Source: Chloroflexota bacterium (GTDB lineage Bacteria; Chloroflexota; UBA5177; JANWHV01). Taken from it: a DNA stretch of 16,840 nt. The stretch covers positions 1 through 16,840 of the forward strand of contig JANWHV010000178.1 of NCBI GenBank assembly GCA_025450255.1, written 5' to 3'. A program made the position numbers and the translations under genes. The notes below the pieces were generated by a model. The model did no database searches. It had not been told where the DNA came from and saw nothing but the letters and a program-made list of their open reading frames with translations. Shown piece by piece: positions 6,745-13,525 of the stretch (positions are counted from its first letter, which is position 1; each line of letters starts with the position of its first letter).

Positions 6745-7840
6745 ATGGAAGAAGCACGCGCAAAGCTGGCAGCCCTTCGAGATCGGCTCGAAGGACTGAT
6801 GGTGCGTCTTTGACGCGCCCGGAAAACGCGCCAGCATCGACGAGTTAGAGCATCAAGCATCCTCAAGCACGCTCTGGGATGATCCGCAGCGTGGCGCGGC
6901 GCTGATGCAGCGTCTTACCGTGCTCAAGGACAAGCTTGGCCGGTGGGACGCAATGGCGCGGCAGCTAACCGAGCTGGCCGAGCTTCTGGAGCTTAGCTCG
7001 GAAGACAGCGGATTCCTTGAGGAAGTCATGGCGCAGGTAGAAGAAGTTGAGCGCCAACTTGATGCAGGCGAGTTCGAGCTCATGCTTGACCGACCTTACG
7101 CCGACCACAACGCGGTGGTGACCATCACCGCCGGCGCGGGCGGCATCGACGCGCAGGACTGGACTGAAATGCTCACTCGGATGTATATCCGGTGGGCCGA
7201 ACGACGAGGCTTCAAGGCGGATCTCATCGAAAGCACGGAGGGGGAAGAGGCGGGCTTCAAGAATGCCACGATCGAGATCGATGGCCTGAATGCCTATGGG
7301 TATCTCCTATCCGAACGCGGCAGCCATCGACTAGTGCGGCTGTCACCTTTCGATTCGGCCCACCGGCGCCAGACGAGTTTCGCGGCCGTCGAGGTCCTGC
7401 CCGCTATCGACGAAGGGGCGCCCGAGGTTATCGTCGACTCGAAGGACATCCGGGAAGATCATTACCGATCGACGGGCGCGGGCGGACAGAACGTCAATAA
7501 GGTGTCTTCCGCCGTCAGACTTACTCATCTGCCTACCGGCATCGTCGTCACGTGCCAGAACGAACGATCGCAGTTGCAGAACAGGCAGGTCGCGATGCAC
7601 ATTTTGCAGGCAAAGCTACTTGATCTTGAGCTGCGTCGCCGTGAGGAGGAGCAGGCAAAGCTGCGGGGCGAGCCAATCGCCGCGAACTTCGGCAACCGCG
7701 ACCGATCGTACGTGCTCCACCCGTATACGGCTGTGAAAGATGAGCGCAGCGGCCATGAGACGACCGATGCCGCGGCTGTTCTGGATGGCGACCTTGATCC
7801 ATTTATGGAAGCGTTTCTTCGCGCCCAGTTGTCCGGGTGA
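6745..7840 (+). CDS. prfB: Peptide chain release factor 2, with programmed +1 frameshift
   Basis: RF2 recognises UAA and UGA and triggers peptidyl-tRNA hydrolysis on the ribosome. Reading starts at ATG 6745 and runs 22 codons to an in-frame TGA at 6811-6813 within CTTTGAC. Skipping T6811 continues in the +1 frame from GAC at 6812 to the stop ending at 7840, giving 364 residues, close to the usual 365. The coding span is therefore 6745-6810 joined to 6812-7840. The codon-recognition tripeptide SPF (200-202) marks RF2 rather than RF1, and the catalytic GGQ is at 246-248. The N-terminal coiled-coil domain includes the LWDDP segment. A gagga 13 nt before the ATG, inside the secA end, is the best ribosome-binding site. 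This is classical RF2 autoregulation, not a broken gene. Confidence 0.95.
6801..6814 (+). promoter_or_regulatory. prfB programmed +1 frameshift site
   Basis: The slippery codon CTT (6808-6810) is followed by the in-frame stop TGA and then C, the canonical CTTTGAC. In E. coli a strong Shine-Dalgarno-like AGGGGG sits three bases before CTT and stimulates the shift. Here only a weak GGTG occupies that place (6801-6804, 3 nt from CTT); a better aaggac sits farther upstream. When RF2 is scarce, the UGA is read slowly and the ribosome slips, restoring synthesis. Confidence 0.9.
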
Positions 7841-7901
7841 CGACTGTCCGCAGGCCAGGCGACATGCCGCGAGCGAATCGACGCGCGGAGAGGGATTCCA
7901 G

Positions 7902-9101
7902 ATGAACGCCGGCACGCACAGAGGTTATGTGAATATAATCGCCGCTGTGATGATTATGGCGGTAATGGCCACCAGCTTTCTTGCCGGCGTGAGCATCGGC
8001 CACCAGGACAGCCATCAGTACGCCATCGACGGCAGCCCGGTCCCCGATTCGCTGCACCAACCGTTGAATGATTTAATGCTTGCCTATCAGCATCTCAACA
8101 ATGAGAGCTTTTGGCGGCCGTTCGACCAAAAGGCGCTAATGTACGGCGCGGTGAGCGGCCTGCTCTCGAACTGCTGCCTCCCGCAGGATACGCACACCAC
8201 GTTTTCCGAGCCTGTCACCAGCAAATACCAGTCGCAGGTGCTGAACGAACAAGTGTACGGCATCGGCGCTCAGGTGGAAATGACCACTGCCGGCCTGGTG
8301 ATCACCGCCCCGTATTTTAACTCGCCGGCCATGAAAGCCGGGTTGCAAATGGGCGACGTTATCACCGCTGTCGATGGCCATGCCGTGAAAGGCATGGACG
8401 GCAATAAGGCTGTCGACATGATCCATGGAGACGCGGGCACCGTCGTACGCCTGACTATCATGCGGCCTGGAACGCCGAAACCGTTTGACGTCAGCGTCAC
8501 TCGCGGCTCTATTCCGTCAGTAATAGTGTCGAACAATGGTCCGGTGGGCTATATCCAGTTCAGCGATTTCGCCGTGAACACCGGCGCCGAAGTACACGGC
8601 GCCCTGCAGCGGCTCATCGGCGAGCACGTCAAGTATCTGGTGCTCGACCTGCGAGACAACGGCGGCGGATATGTCTTCGCCGCGCAGGCCATCGCCGGCG
8701 AGTTCCTGCCAAAGGGATCCTTGATTTTCTGGTCTCGCTCGAACCTCGGCGGCGGAAAATATAGTGACGCGCCCACCAAAGTGAATACCGCCGGCATCGC
8801 CCAACACATTCCGGTAGTGGTGCTGGTCAATGGTGGAACCGCCAGCGCCGCCGAAATTCTCACCGCCGCTCTGCGTGAAAACGATCGCGCGCATATCATT
8901 GGCGTTACCACCTACGGAAAGGGCAGTGAACAGGAAGATCTCACGCTGCCTGATGGCGCCGGGTTGCGCATCACCACGAATCTCTGGCTTACGCCCAAGA
9001 AACGTGAGGTAAATGGAACCGGGATCGCGCCGGATGTGTCGGTGGCCCAATCCGAGCAGCAGTTGCCGCGAGCCGTGCGGTACTTGCTCACCGGCCACTA
9101 A
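7902..9101 (+). CDS. S41 carboxyl-terminal processing protease (CtpA/Prc family), membrane anchored
   Basis: These serine proteases cleave C-terminal tails of envelope or secreted proteins outside the cytoplasmic membrane. The 399-residue protein has an N-terminal membrane anchor or uncleaved signal (about 10-33, VNIIAAVMIMAVMATSFLAG). A PDZ domain follows (about 118-205, with AGLQMGDVITAVDG), then the peptidase domain with YLVLDLRDNGGGY. The nucleophile S315 lies in GGTASAAEI and the general base K340 in TYGKGS, 25 residues apart as in Prc. I chose the ATG at 7902 over earlier in-frame starts because agaggga lies about 7 nt upstream and the anchor follows directly. The next gene starts 6 nt after its stop. 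Confidence 0.92.
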   Translation: MNAGTHRGYVNIIAAVMIMAVMATSFLAGVSIGHQDSHQYAIDGSPVPDSLHQPLNDLMLAYQHLNNESFWRPFDQKALMYGAVSGLLSNCCLPQDTHTTFSEPVTSKYQSQVLNEQVYGIGAQVEMTTAGLVITAPYFNSPAMKAGLQMGDVITAVDGHAVKGMDGNKAVDMIHGDAGTVVRLTIMRPGTPKPFDVSVTRGSIPSVIVSNNGPVGYIQFSDFAVNTGAEVHGALQRLIGEHVKYLVLDLRDNGGGYVFAAQAIAGEFLPKGSLIFWSRSNLGGGKYSDAPTKVNTAGIAQHIPVVVLVNGGTASAAEILTAALRENDRAHIIGVTTYGKGSEQEDLTLPDGAGLRITTNLWLTPKKREVNGTGIAPDVSVAQSEQQLPRAVRYLLTGH

Positions 9102-9107
9102 AACCTC

Positions 9108-9377
9108 GTGTCACCGCAACTGCTGCTCGTGCTGATGGTTGCGCTGGTTACCGCGAGCGCCGCCGGTCTGGTAACCCGAAAACCATTCTATTACCTGCCC
9201 ATCTACTGGCTTGTCGGCGTCGTAGCGCTGCTCGTAGGGCAGGTGTTCGGTAAGGCCGCGAATATCAAATTCCTGAATGTTGGCGAGGTCGAGCTGGGCA
9301 CCGGCTTGATAGTAAATCTGGCGCTCCTGATCGGCCTGCACTACGTAACCCTATGGTATAATCAAAAAAAGAGCTAA
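9108..9377 (+). CDS. Small three-helix membrane protein of unknown function
   Basis: The 89-residue product is nearly all hydrophobic, with probable transmembrane segments at about 3-22, 27-46 and 63-82. A short polar loop (KAANIKFLNVGEVELG) lies between helices two and three, and the tail is basic (NQKKS). The GTG start lies 6 nt after the protease stop, so translation is likely coupled. I do not recognise a named family. Its position suggests a membrane partner or accessory to the S41 protease, but this is only inferred from context. Confidence 0.7.
   Translation: MSPQLLLVLMVALVTASAAGLVTRKPFYYLPIYWLVGVVALLVGQVFGKAANIKFLNVGEVELGTGLIVNLALLIGLHYVTLWYNQKKS
9354..9362 (+). promoter_or_regulatory. 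Extended -10 promoter candidate for the YtxH-like gene
   Basis: The string TGGTATAAT is a perfect extended -10, preceded by TA to give TATGGTATAAT. It sits at the 3' end of the small membrane protein gene. Transcription would start near 9369, about 46 nt before the next ATG. No good -35 is spaced at 17 nt (gcctgc), which is acceptable for an extended -10 promoter. Confidence 0.45.
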
Positions 9378-9414
9378 AAGGGCCGATGTCGTCGGGTGCG
9401 TATGGGAGAATTCG

Positions 9415-9738
9415 ATGTCCAGATTCGCAACCGGAAAGCTCTTCTCCGGTCTGGTGGTTGGCGTGGCGCTCGGCGCCGGTGTCGCGTTGGTTCTGTCGTC
9501 TCGGGCGAACATCAGTGTTCCAGGCGCTCGCGCCGCTGGTATTGGTGTTGACGGCCCCACTCCGTTCGAGCCCGCGAATGTGCTGATCGCGCGCGCGCGT
9601 AACTTCGTGGATGAGGTCCGGTCGCAGGTGCGTCAGGCCGTCGACGAGGGTCGGGCAACCGCCGCTCAAACCAGGCAAGAGCTTACCGCCCGCTTCGAAG
9701 CGGCCAAACGGGATCCTGACGAAGGCGAAAAGGGCTAA
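9415..9738 (+). CDS. YtxH-like small membrane-anchored protein
   Basis: The 107-residue protein has one N-terminal membrane helix rich in Gly, Val and Ala (about 8-28, KLFSGLVVGVALGAGVALVL). A charged, probably helical or coiled-coil tail follows (about 50-105) with many Arg, Glu and Gln residues. This matches the general YtxH layout, in which a Gly-rich helix precedes an amphipathic tail; such proteins are linked with envelope stress but lack a defined activity. The ribosome-binding site gggaga lies 5 nt upstream of the ATG. An extended -10 promoter precedes the gene and an intrinsic terminator follows, so it may be its own unit. The family label is tentative. Confidence 0.65.
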   Translation: MSRFATGKLFSGLVVGVALGAGVALVLSSRANISVPGARAAGIGVDGPTPFEPANVLIARARNFVDEVRSQVRQAVDEGRATAAQTRQELTARFEAAKRDPDEGEKG

Positions 9739-9754
9739 CTATCCTACAAACCTG

Positions 9755-9783
9755 TGGATAGCGCCTTTGCGCGCAGCTACAAT
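9755..9783 (+). promoter_or_regulatory. Weak promoter candidate upstream of the terminator
   Basis: TGGATA (9755-9760) and TACAAT (9778-9783) are 17 nt apart and match the -35 and -10 consensus at about four and five positions. Transcription would start near 9790, only about 11 nt before the terminator hairpin. If active it would make a very short RNA or a read-through transcript into the FtsA-like gene. Confidence 0.25.
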
Positions 9784-9800
9784 ACGGGACACCATAAAGA

Positions 9801-9830
9801 GTAGGCGTGGCGCTGCCACCCTGCTTTTTT
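9801..9830 (+). terminator. Rho-independent terminator after the YtxH-like gene
   Basis: The arms gtagg-c-gtggc and gccac-cctgc pair through about ten base pairs with one bulged C (9806), closed by a 3-nt gct loop. Six T residues follow at 9825-9830. On the opposite strand no T-run follows, so it terminates rightward transcription. It separates the secA-to-ytxH genes from the FtsA-like gene. Confidence 0.75.
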
Positions 9831-9832
9831 GT

Positions 9833-9841
9833 TGCGATAAT
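9833..9841 (+). promoter_or_regulatory. Extended -10 promoter candidate for the FtsA-like gene
   Basis: TGCGATAAT directly follows the terminator T-run. It has the TGn plus GATAAT form. Transcription would start near 9848, about 22 nt before the ATG at 9871. The ribosome-binding site agagg lies about 5 nt before the ATG. No -35 is convincing. Confidence 0.35.
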
Positions 9842-9870
9842 CTTATAGCTCCGGCTACGCAAGAGGCGCC

Positions 9871-11124
9871 ATGCCAGTTCTGAAGCTCCCCTTTCGCAAA
9901 ACCGCTCCAGGCGCCTATGCCGCGCTGGATATTGGGACGGAGTATGCGAAAGCCCTCGTTTTCACGGTCGAGGAAGGGGAGGGGGTCGTTCGCGGCTACG
10001 GCCGCCATCGCCAAAGCCAGACCGCGATGCAAGATGGACTGATCACCGATATTGAAGCTGTCGTCCAGAACTGCCACGCGGCGCTTAGCGAGGCAGAGGC
10101 GATGGCGGGCATGGTCGGTAAGGAAGCTATCGTCGGTATCGCCGGAGAGCTCGTCAAGGGCATATCGACCAGTATCACCGTCGAGCGAGACAAGCCCACT
10201 GACAAGCTCGGTCTGGACGAGATCGAAGACGTCATGGAACGCGTGCAGCGCCTGGCGCTCACCAGGGTCACCGATCGGCTCACCTGGGAGATGGGACAGC
10301 CACAGGTCGATGTTCGGCTGGTGAATTCAGCCGTGGTGTCAATCAAGATGGATGGCCACCTCGTGAGCAACCCGCTCGGATTCCAGGGCCGCTATTTGCA
10401 GGTTTCGGTGTTCGATGCGTTCGCGCCTTTGGTGCACGTGGGCGCGTCCGAGACCATCGCGCGCAATCTCAGCCTGGATTTGCTCAGTGTCGTCGCCGAG
10501 CCCTATGCGGTTGCCAGTTGCCTGGCCGCTCCACTGGCATCAGATGTGGGCGGCGTTTTCATCGACATCGGCGGCGGCACGACGGATGTCGCGCTCGTAC
10601 GGAACGGCGGCATAGAGGCGACACAGTCATTCGCGCTCGGCGGGCGTGCCTTCACGCGACGGCTATCCACCGAGAAAGATCTTGACCTGGAAGCCGCCGA
10701 GGCGCTCAAAATCCAGTACTCCAAACGAGAATTGACGCCCAGCGTCACCCGCGACCTTAAGCGCGCGCTCGACCGCGACGTAACCACCTGGATGGACGGT
10801 GTACAGATCATCCTGGAGGAGCTGGCCGGAGAGGGTCAACTGCCTCCGTTCGTCTACTTATGCGGCGGCGCCTCGGCTCTACCGGACATCATGGATCGTC
10901 TCAAAGCCTTTCCATGGACCGAGCGGCTGCCATGCCCTCGCCCACCGAGGATCGCCCTTATTAAGCCCGAGGACGTATCATCGATGCGCGACGACACGAA
11001 CGGTCTTGTTACACAACAAGATGTCACGCCGCTTGGCCTGGCGTTTCAGGTGCTCGCCATGCAGCGACAGTCGTCGTTGGTTAGTCAGGCACTGGTTCGC
11101 GCCGTGCGCATCCTGAAGCTTTAG
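9871..11124 (+). CDS. FtsA-like actin-fold ATPase (FtsA/PilM superfamily)
   Basis: The 417-residue protein has the FtsA architecture. The phosphate-1 motif AALDIGTEYAKAL lies near 17-29, an SHS2/1C-like region at about 85-165, VSNPLGFQGRYL after it, the phosphate-2 motif DIGGGTTDVAL (232-242) and the adenosine motif YLCGGASALPD (329-339). The last 18 residues, QSSLVSQALVRAVRILKL, could form an amphipathic membrane-targeting helix as in FtsA. FtsA tethers FtsZ to the membrane at division, and PilM is the related cytoplasmic part of type IV pilus inner-membrane complexes. No ftsZ or pilNO genes are nearby. The next gene, 11 nt downstream, is a single-pass membrane protein with a cytoplasmic domain, the obvious candidate partner. 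FtsA versus PilM-like role is unresolved. Confidence 0.85.
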   Translation: MPVLKLPFRKTAPGAYAALDIGTEYAKALVFTVEEGEGVVRGYGRHRQSQTAMQDGLITDIEAVVQNCHAALSEAEAMAGMVGKEAIVGIAGELVKGISTSITVERDKPTDKLGLDEIEDVMERVQRLALTRVTDRLTWEMGQPQVDVRLVNSAVVSIKMDGHLVSNPLGFQGRYLQVSVFDAFAPLVHVGASETIARNLSLDLLSVVAEPYAVASCLAAPLASDVGGVFIDIGGGTTDVALVRNGGIEATQSFALGGRAFTRRLSTEKDLDLEAAEALKIQYSKRELTPSVTRDLKRALDRDVTTWMDGVQIILEELAGEGQLPPFVYLCGGASALPDIMDRLKAFPWTERLPCPRPPRIALIKPEDVSSMRDDTNGLVTQQDVTPLGLAFQVLAMQRQSSLVSQALVRAVRILKL

Positions 11125-11135
11125 GCATAACCGCG

Positions 11136-12908
11136 ATGGGTGTAAGCCGTTTGGTGCAAGCGCGCATGCGGGACAATCACCGGCAACATATGGAAGACGA
11201 CGACTTGAACGGCGGCGACCTGTCGCTCCCAGCCGGGGCGATTCGCGACGGCACGTCTCCACGTGCCTTATATATCGACGGCGACGATGATCTCGCCATG
11301 CTGTTGGACCGCGTTGAAGACGCGGGCTCGCCGGCCATCATCGTCTTGCCCGAGGGGGCGCGCGCCATTCACGGCGTCGTTTCGGCGCGCCTGCTGTCAC
11401 GTCGCGCTGAAGCCGCCGGCATACCGCTTGTCGCGGTTACGACGGATCGAACGGCGATAGCCCAACTCACGGGTGTCGGCATCTCCTGCGTGCCAACCGT
11501 TGGCGAAGCCAGGGCCATTCTCGCCGGCAGGCACCAGACAGGCGGCCAACCGGCGACGATCGAGCCGGCCGCCGCTCCCCATCGACCGCCGGACTTGCCG
11601 GCGGCAGCGGAATCGCCTGTGCCCGCGACTGTTGTAGTCGAAGACGACCCGGCGGATTCGGACGGTGCTCAGCGCCACGCCGTGCTTGACCCGGTTCCGG
11701 ACGATGACCACGATCGAGCGCCACCCGCCTCCGTCGCGCGTGACGCCGGCGACGTGAAGGCTTCAGCTGGGAAGGTCACGCCGCGGCCACGGCGCCGGTG
11801 GCCGTTAGCCGTTGCCGCGTTAGCGCTGTTGGCTCTGCTCGGCGCCGCCATATGGGTGGTGCTGTTTCCACAAGCGACGGTGACCATTCGCTATCGTGAG
11901 CAGCCCTTCAGTCAAGTTTTTGACGTCCCGTTAGGCGCCGGATCCGCCGGCAGTATCGTACTTCATCGCACACACCTTGAGTTGTCGGATTCGCGCGTCG
12001 TCGCGGGAACCGGTAGCACGTTGGTACCGGACAAACATGCTACGGGCTCGGTCACATTTGCCAATCAACTCGATGGGGTCGTCATCGTCCCCGCCGGGAC
12101 AATTGTCGTAACGCAAAACGGAACCCGATACGTGACAACCGCGGAGACGCGCGTGCCAGGGGCAGTTCACAGTTTTTCCGGCACGTCAAACGGCCAGGCG
12201 AGCATTACCGTCGAGGCGGTGACGGCCGGCAACGGCTCGAACGCGGGACCCGGCGCGATAGTCGGCCTTGAAGGCCGCCTCGCGGGCGCGCTGCTAGTCA
12301 CCAACTATGCCGCGCTCACGGGCGGCACGATGCGCACGGTGTACCGCATCACGCAGGCCGACCTGGAGGCGCCCGTGGATCCACTGCGCCAGGCGCTCGC
12401 CGCGCGCGAGAAAGCCGAACTCACGTCACGATACAGCAAGAGCCCCTTGCGTCAATTCGATCCTCCCGTGCTTTTACCGACCAAGGTGCGGCAATTCGAC
12501 CAAGCCGGGAAACCGTACGCGCGTATAACGGTAACGATACGCACCAACATGCGTTATGTCCACGCCGAGGACGTTCAAGCGTTCGCCATGACCAGACGCA
12601 CGGCCGCGCTAGCCGACAAGAACCAGCGAATTGTGCCCGGAACGGGATCGTTCAGTGTGCGCGCGGTCACCGTGGGCTTGCAAACGCAATTGCAAGTCCA
12701 GGTGACCGCGCGCACCGCGCCATCCATTGACACGGCCAATCTGCGCGCGCTCCTAACGGGCCGCGGCGTCGCCGATGCGCGGCAGCTTCTCGACGGCAGC
12801 GCGCAGAATGGCAATTGGCAATACACATTGAGGACGAGTCCCGATTGGGCAGCGCGGCTCCCAATCGCGTCAGGTCTGATTTCAATCAGCGTTGAGCGGC
12901 AAGGCTAG
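11136..12908 (+). CDS. Large single-pass membrane protein with cytoplasmic alpha/beta domain
   Basis: The 590-residue protein is of unknown function. Residues about 40-130 form an alpha/beta cytoplasmic domain (ALYIDGDDDLAMLLDRV, IIVLPEGARAIHGVVSARLL). A Pro/Ala/Asp-rich linker follows (about 131-218). A transmembrane helix spans about 221-243 after a basic RPRRRW stretch. A beta-rich extracytoplasmic region of about 345 residues follows, with the segments PAGTIVVTQNGTRYVTTAET and NGSNAGPGAI. This extracytoplasmic pattern resembles proteins often labelled baseplate-J-like in Chloroflexota and Patescibacteria, but I see no phage context. The start is uncertain: ATGs at 11136, 11166 and 11190 all lack a strong ribosome-binding site. 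The 11-nt spacing implies an operon with the FtsA-like gene, so a membrane-spanning complex between the two is likely. Confidence 0.75.
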   Translation: MGVSRLVQARMRDNHRQHMEDDDLNGGDLSLPAGAIRDGTSPRALYIDGDDDLAMLLDRVEDAGSPAIIVLPEGARAIHGVVSARLLSRRAEAAGIPLVAVTTDRTAIAQLTGVGISCVPTVGEARAILAGRHQTGGQPATIEPAAAPHRPPDLPAAAESPVPATVVVEDDPADSDGAQRHAVLDPVPDDDHDRAPPASVARDAGDVKASAGKVTPRPRRRWPLAVAALALLALLGAAIWVVLFPQATVTIRYREQPFSQVFDVPLGAGSAGSIVLHRTHLELSDSRVVAGTGSTLVPDKHATGSVTFANQLDGVVIVPAGTIVVTQNGTRYVTTAETRVPGAVHSFSGTSNGQASITVEAVTAGNGSNAGPGAIVGLEGRLAGALLVTNYAALTGGTMRTVYRITQADLEAPVDPLRQALAAREKAELTSRYSKSPLRQFDPPVLLPTKVRQFDQAGKPYARITVTIRTNMRYVHAEDVQAFAMTRRTAALADKNQRIVPGTGSFSVRAVTVGLQTQLQVQVTARTAPSIDTANLRALLTGRGVADARQLLDGSAQNGNWQYTLRTSPDWAARLPIASGLISISVERQG

Positions 12909-12948
12909 CGCCGCACCTGTTCCACGCCCCAGGAAGCCGGCGGTGAGG

Positions 12949-12975
12949 TTGGTCGGATCGGCCCTGTGGTATCAT
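12949..12975 (+). promoter_or_regulatory. Extended -10 promoter candidate for ruvX, possibly leaderless
   Basis: TTGGTC (12949-12954) lies 15 nt before TATCAT (12970-12975), which is preceded by TGTGG to give TRTGn-TATCAT. The expected start, about 7 nt past the -10, is at 12982-12983, exactly the GTG that matches the RuvX family N-terminus. The ATG at 12974 lies inside the -10 box, so it could not be used by this transcript. Confidence 0.4.
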
Positions 12976-12982
12976 GTGGCTC

Positions 12983-13420
12983 GTGCGCTATCTGAGCCTG
13001 GACGTCGGAAACCAATGGATTGGCATTGCGCTTAGCGATCCGACCGGATTCTTGGCCACGCCGCTTTGCACGTTGCGACGTGTGGAAGCGCATGGGGAAC
13101 GAGTCCGCGCGCTGATAGACGAGCACGAGGTCCAGGAAGTTGTCGTGGGCCTGCCGCTGAACATGGACGGGTCGAGTGGCAGCCAGGTAGAGGAGACATA
13201 CTCGTATATCGAGAAGCTTGGCGCGCTGCAGGTGCCCGTGAGGTTCTGGGACGAGCGGCTATCGTCCTGGGAGGCCGAGCAGGTCATCGCTCAGATCAAA
13301 GGGCGATCACCTCGCCGGCGGGAACGACTCGACGCAATCGCGGCCGCCATCATGTTGCAGGATTTCCTGGACGCGCGCCTCCGGCAGCGAAAACTTGCCG
13401 ACGGTTCAAGCCGGTGGTAG
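12983..13420 (+). CDS. ruvX: RuvX/YqgF family Holliday-junction-resolvase-like nuclease
   Basis: YqgF proteins have an RNase H-like fold and act in nucleic acid processing (Holliday junction resolution in some bacteria, 16S rRNA 5' maturation in others). From the GTG at 12983 the product is 145 residues and begins MRYLSLDVG, which aligns with the family N-terminus. Starting at the ATG 12974 would add three residues, but no ribosome-binding site supports it. Likely acidic catalytic residues are D7 (LSLDVG), E91 (WDERLSS) and D117 (RLDAIAAAI). GLPLNMDGSSG (56-66) is a family signature. The usual GxKRIGIA reads GNQWIGIA, an odd change of two normally basic residues next to the active site. A hairpin spans the stop codon region. 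Confidence 0.88.
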   Translation: MRYLSLDVGNQWIGIALSDPTGFLATPLCTLRRVEAHGERVRALIDEHEVQEVVVGLPLNMDGSSGSQVEETYSYIEKLGALQVPVRFWDERLSSWEAEQVIAQIKGRSPRRRERLDAIAAAIMLQDFLDARLRQRKLADGSSRW

Positions 13421-13429
13421 CCAGCCGGC
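13410..13429 (+). other. Hairpin across the ruvX stop codon with flanking repeats
   Basis: gccggtgg (13410-13417) pairs with cca and ccggc (13421-13429) around a tag loop that is the ruvX stop codon. The 9-mer acggttcaa appears on both sides, at 13401-13409 and 13431-13439. There is no T-run, so it is not an intrinsic terminator. It may stabilise the mRNA end or be an incidental small duplication. Confidence 0.35.
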
Positions 13430-13525
13430 AACGGTTCAAATGGCGACGCGATGCACGATATCGGCTATCGTGTAGCAACATGCGCTTCGAGGCGGAGCGT
13501 TCAGTGGTAAGGAGTGGCACGGGCT

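Noticed and set aside
6745..6904. prfB as a pseudogene or a gene starting at 6905
   Set aside because: The CTTTGAC element at the expected codon and the full-length match after a +1 shift identify programmed frameshifting.
11136..12908. Baseplate-J-like protein as evidence of a prophage or contractile injection system
   Set aside because: The protein has a membrane helix and a cytoplasmic domain, and no other phage or tail genes are present.
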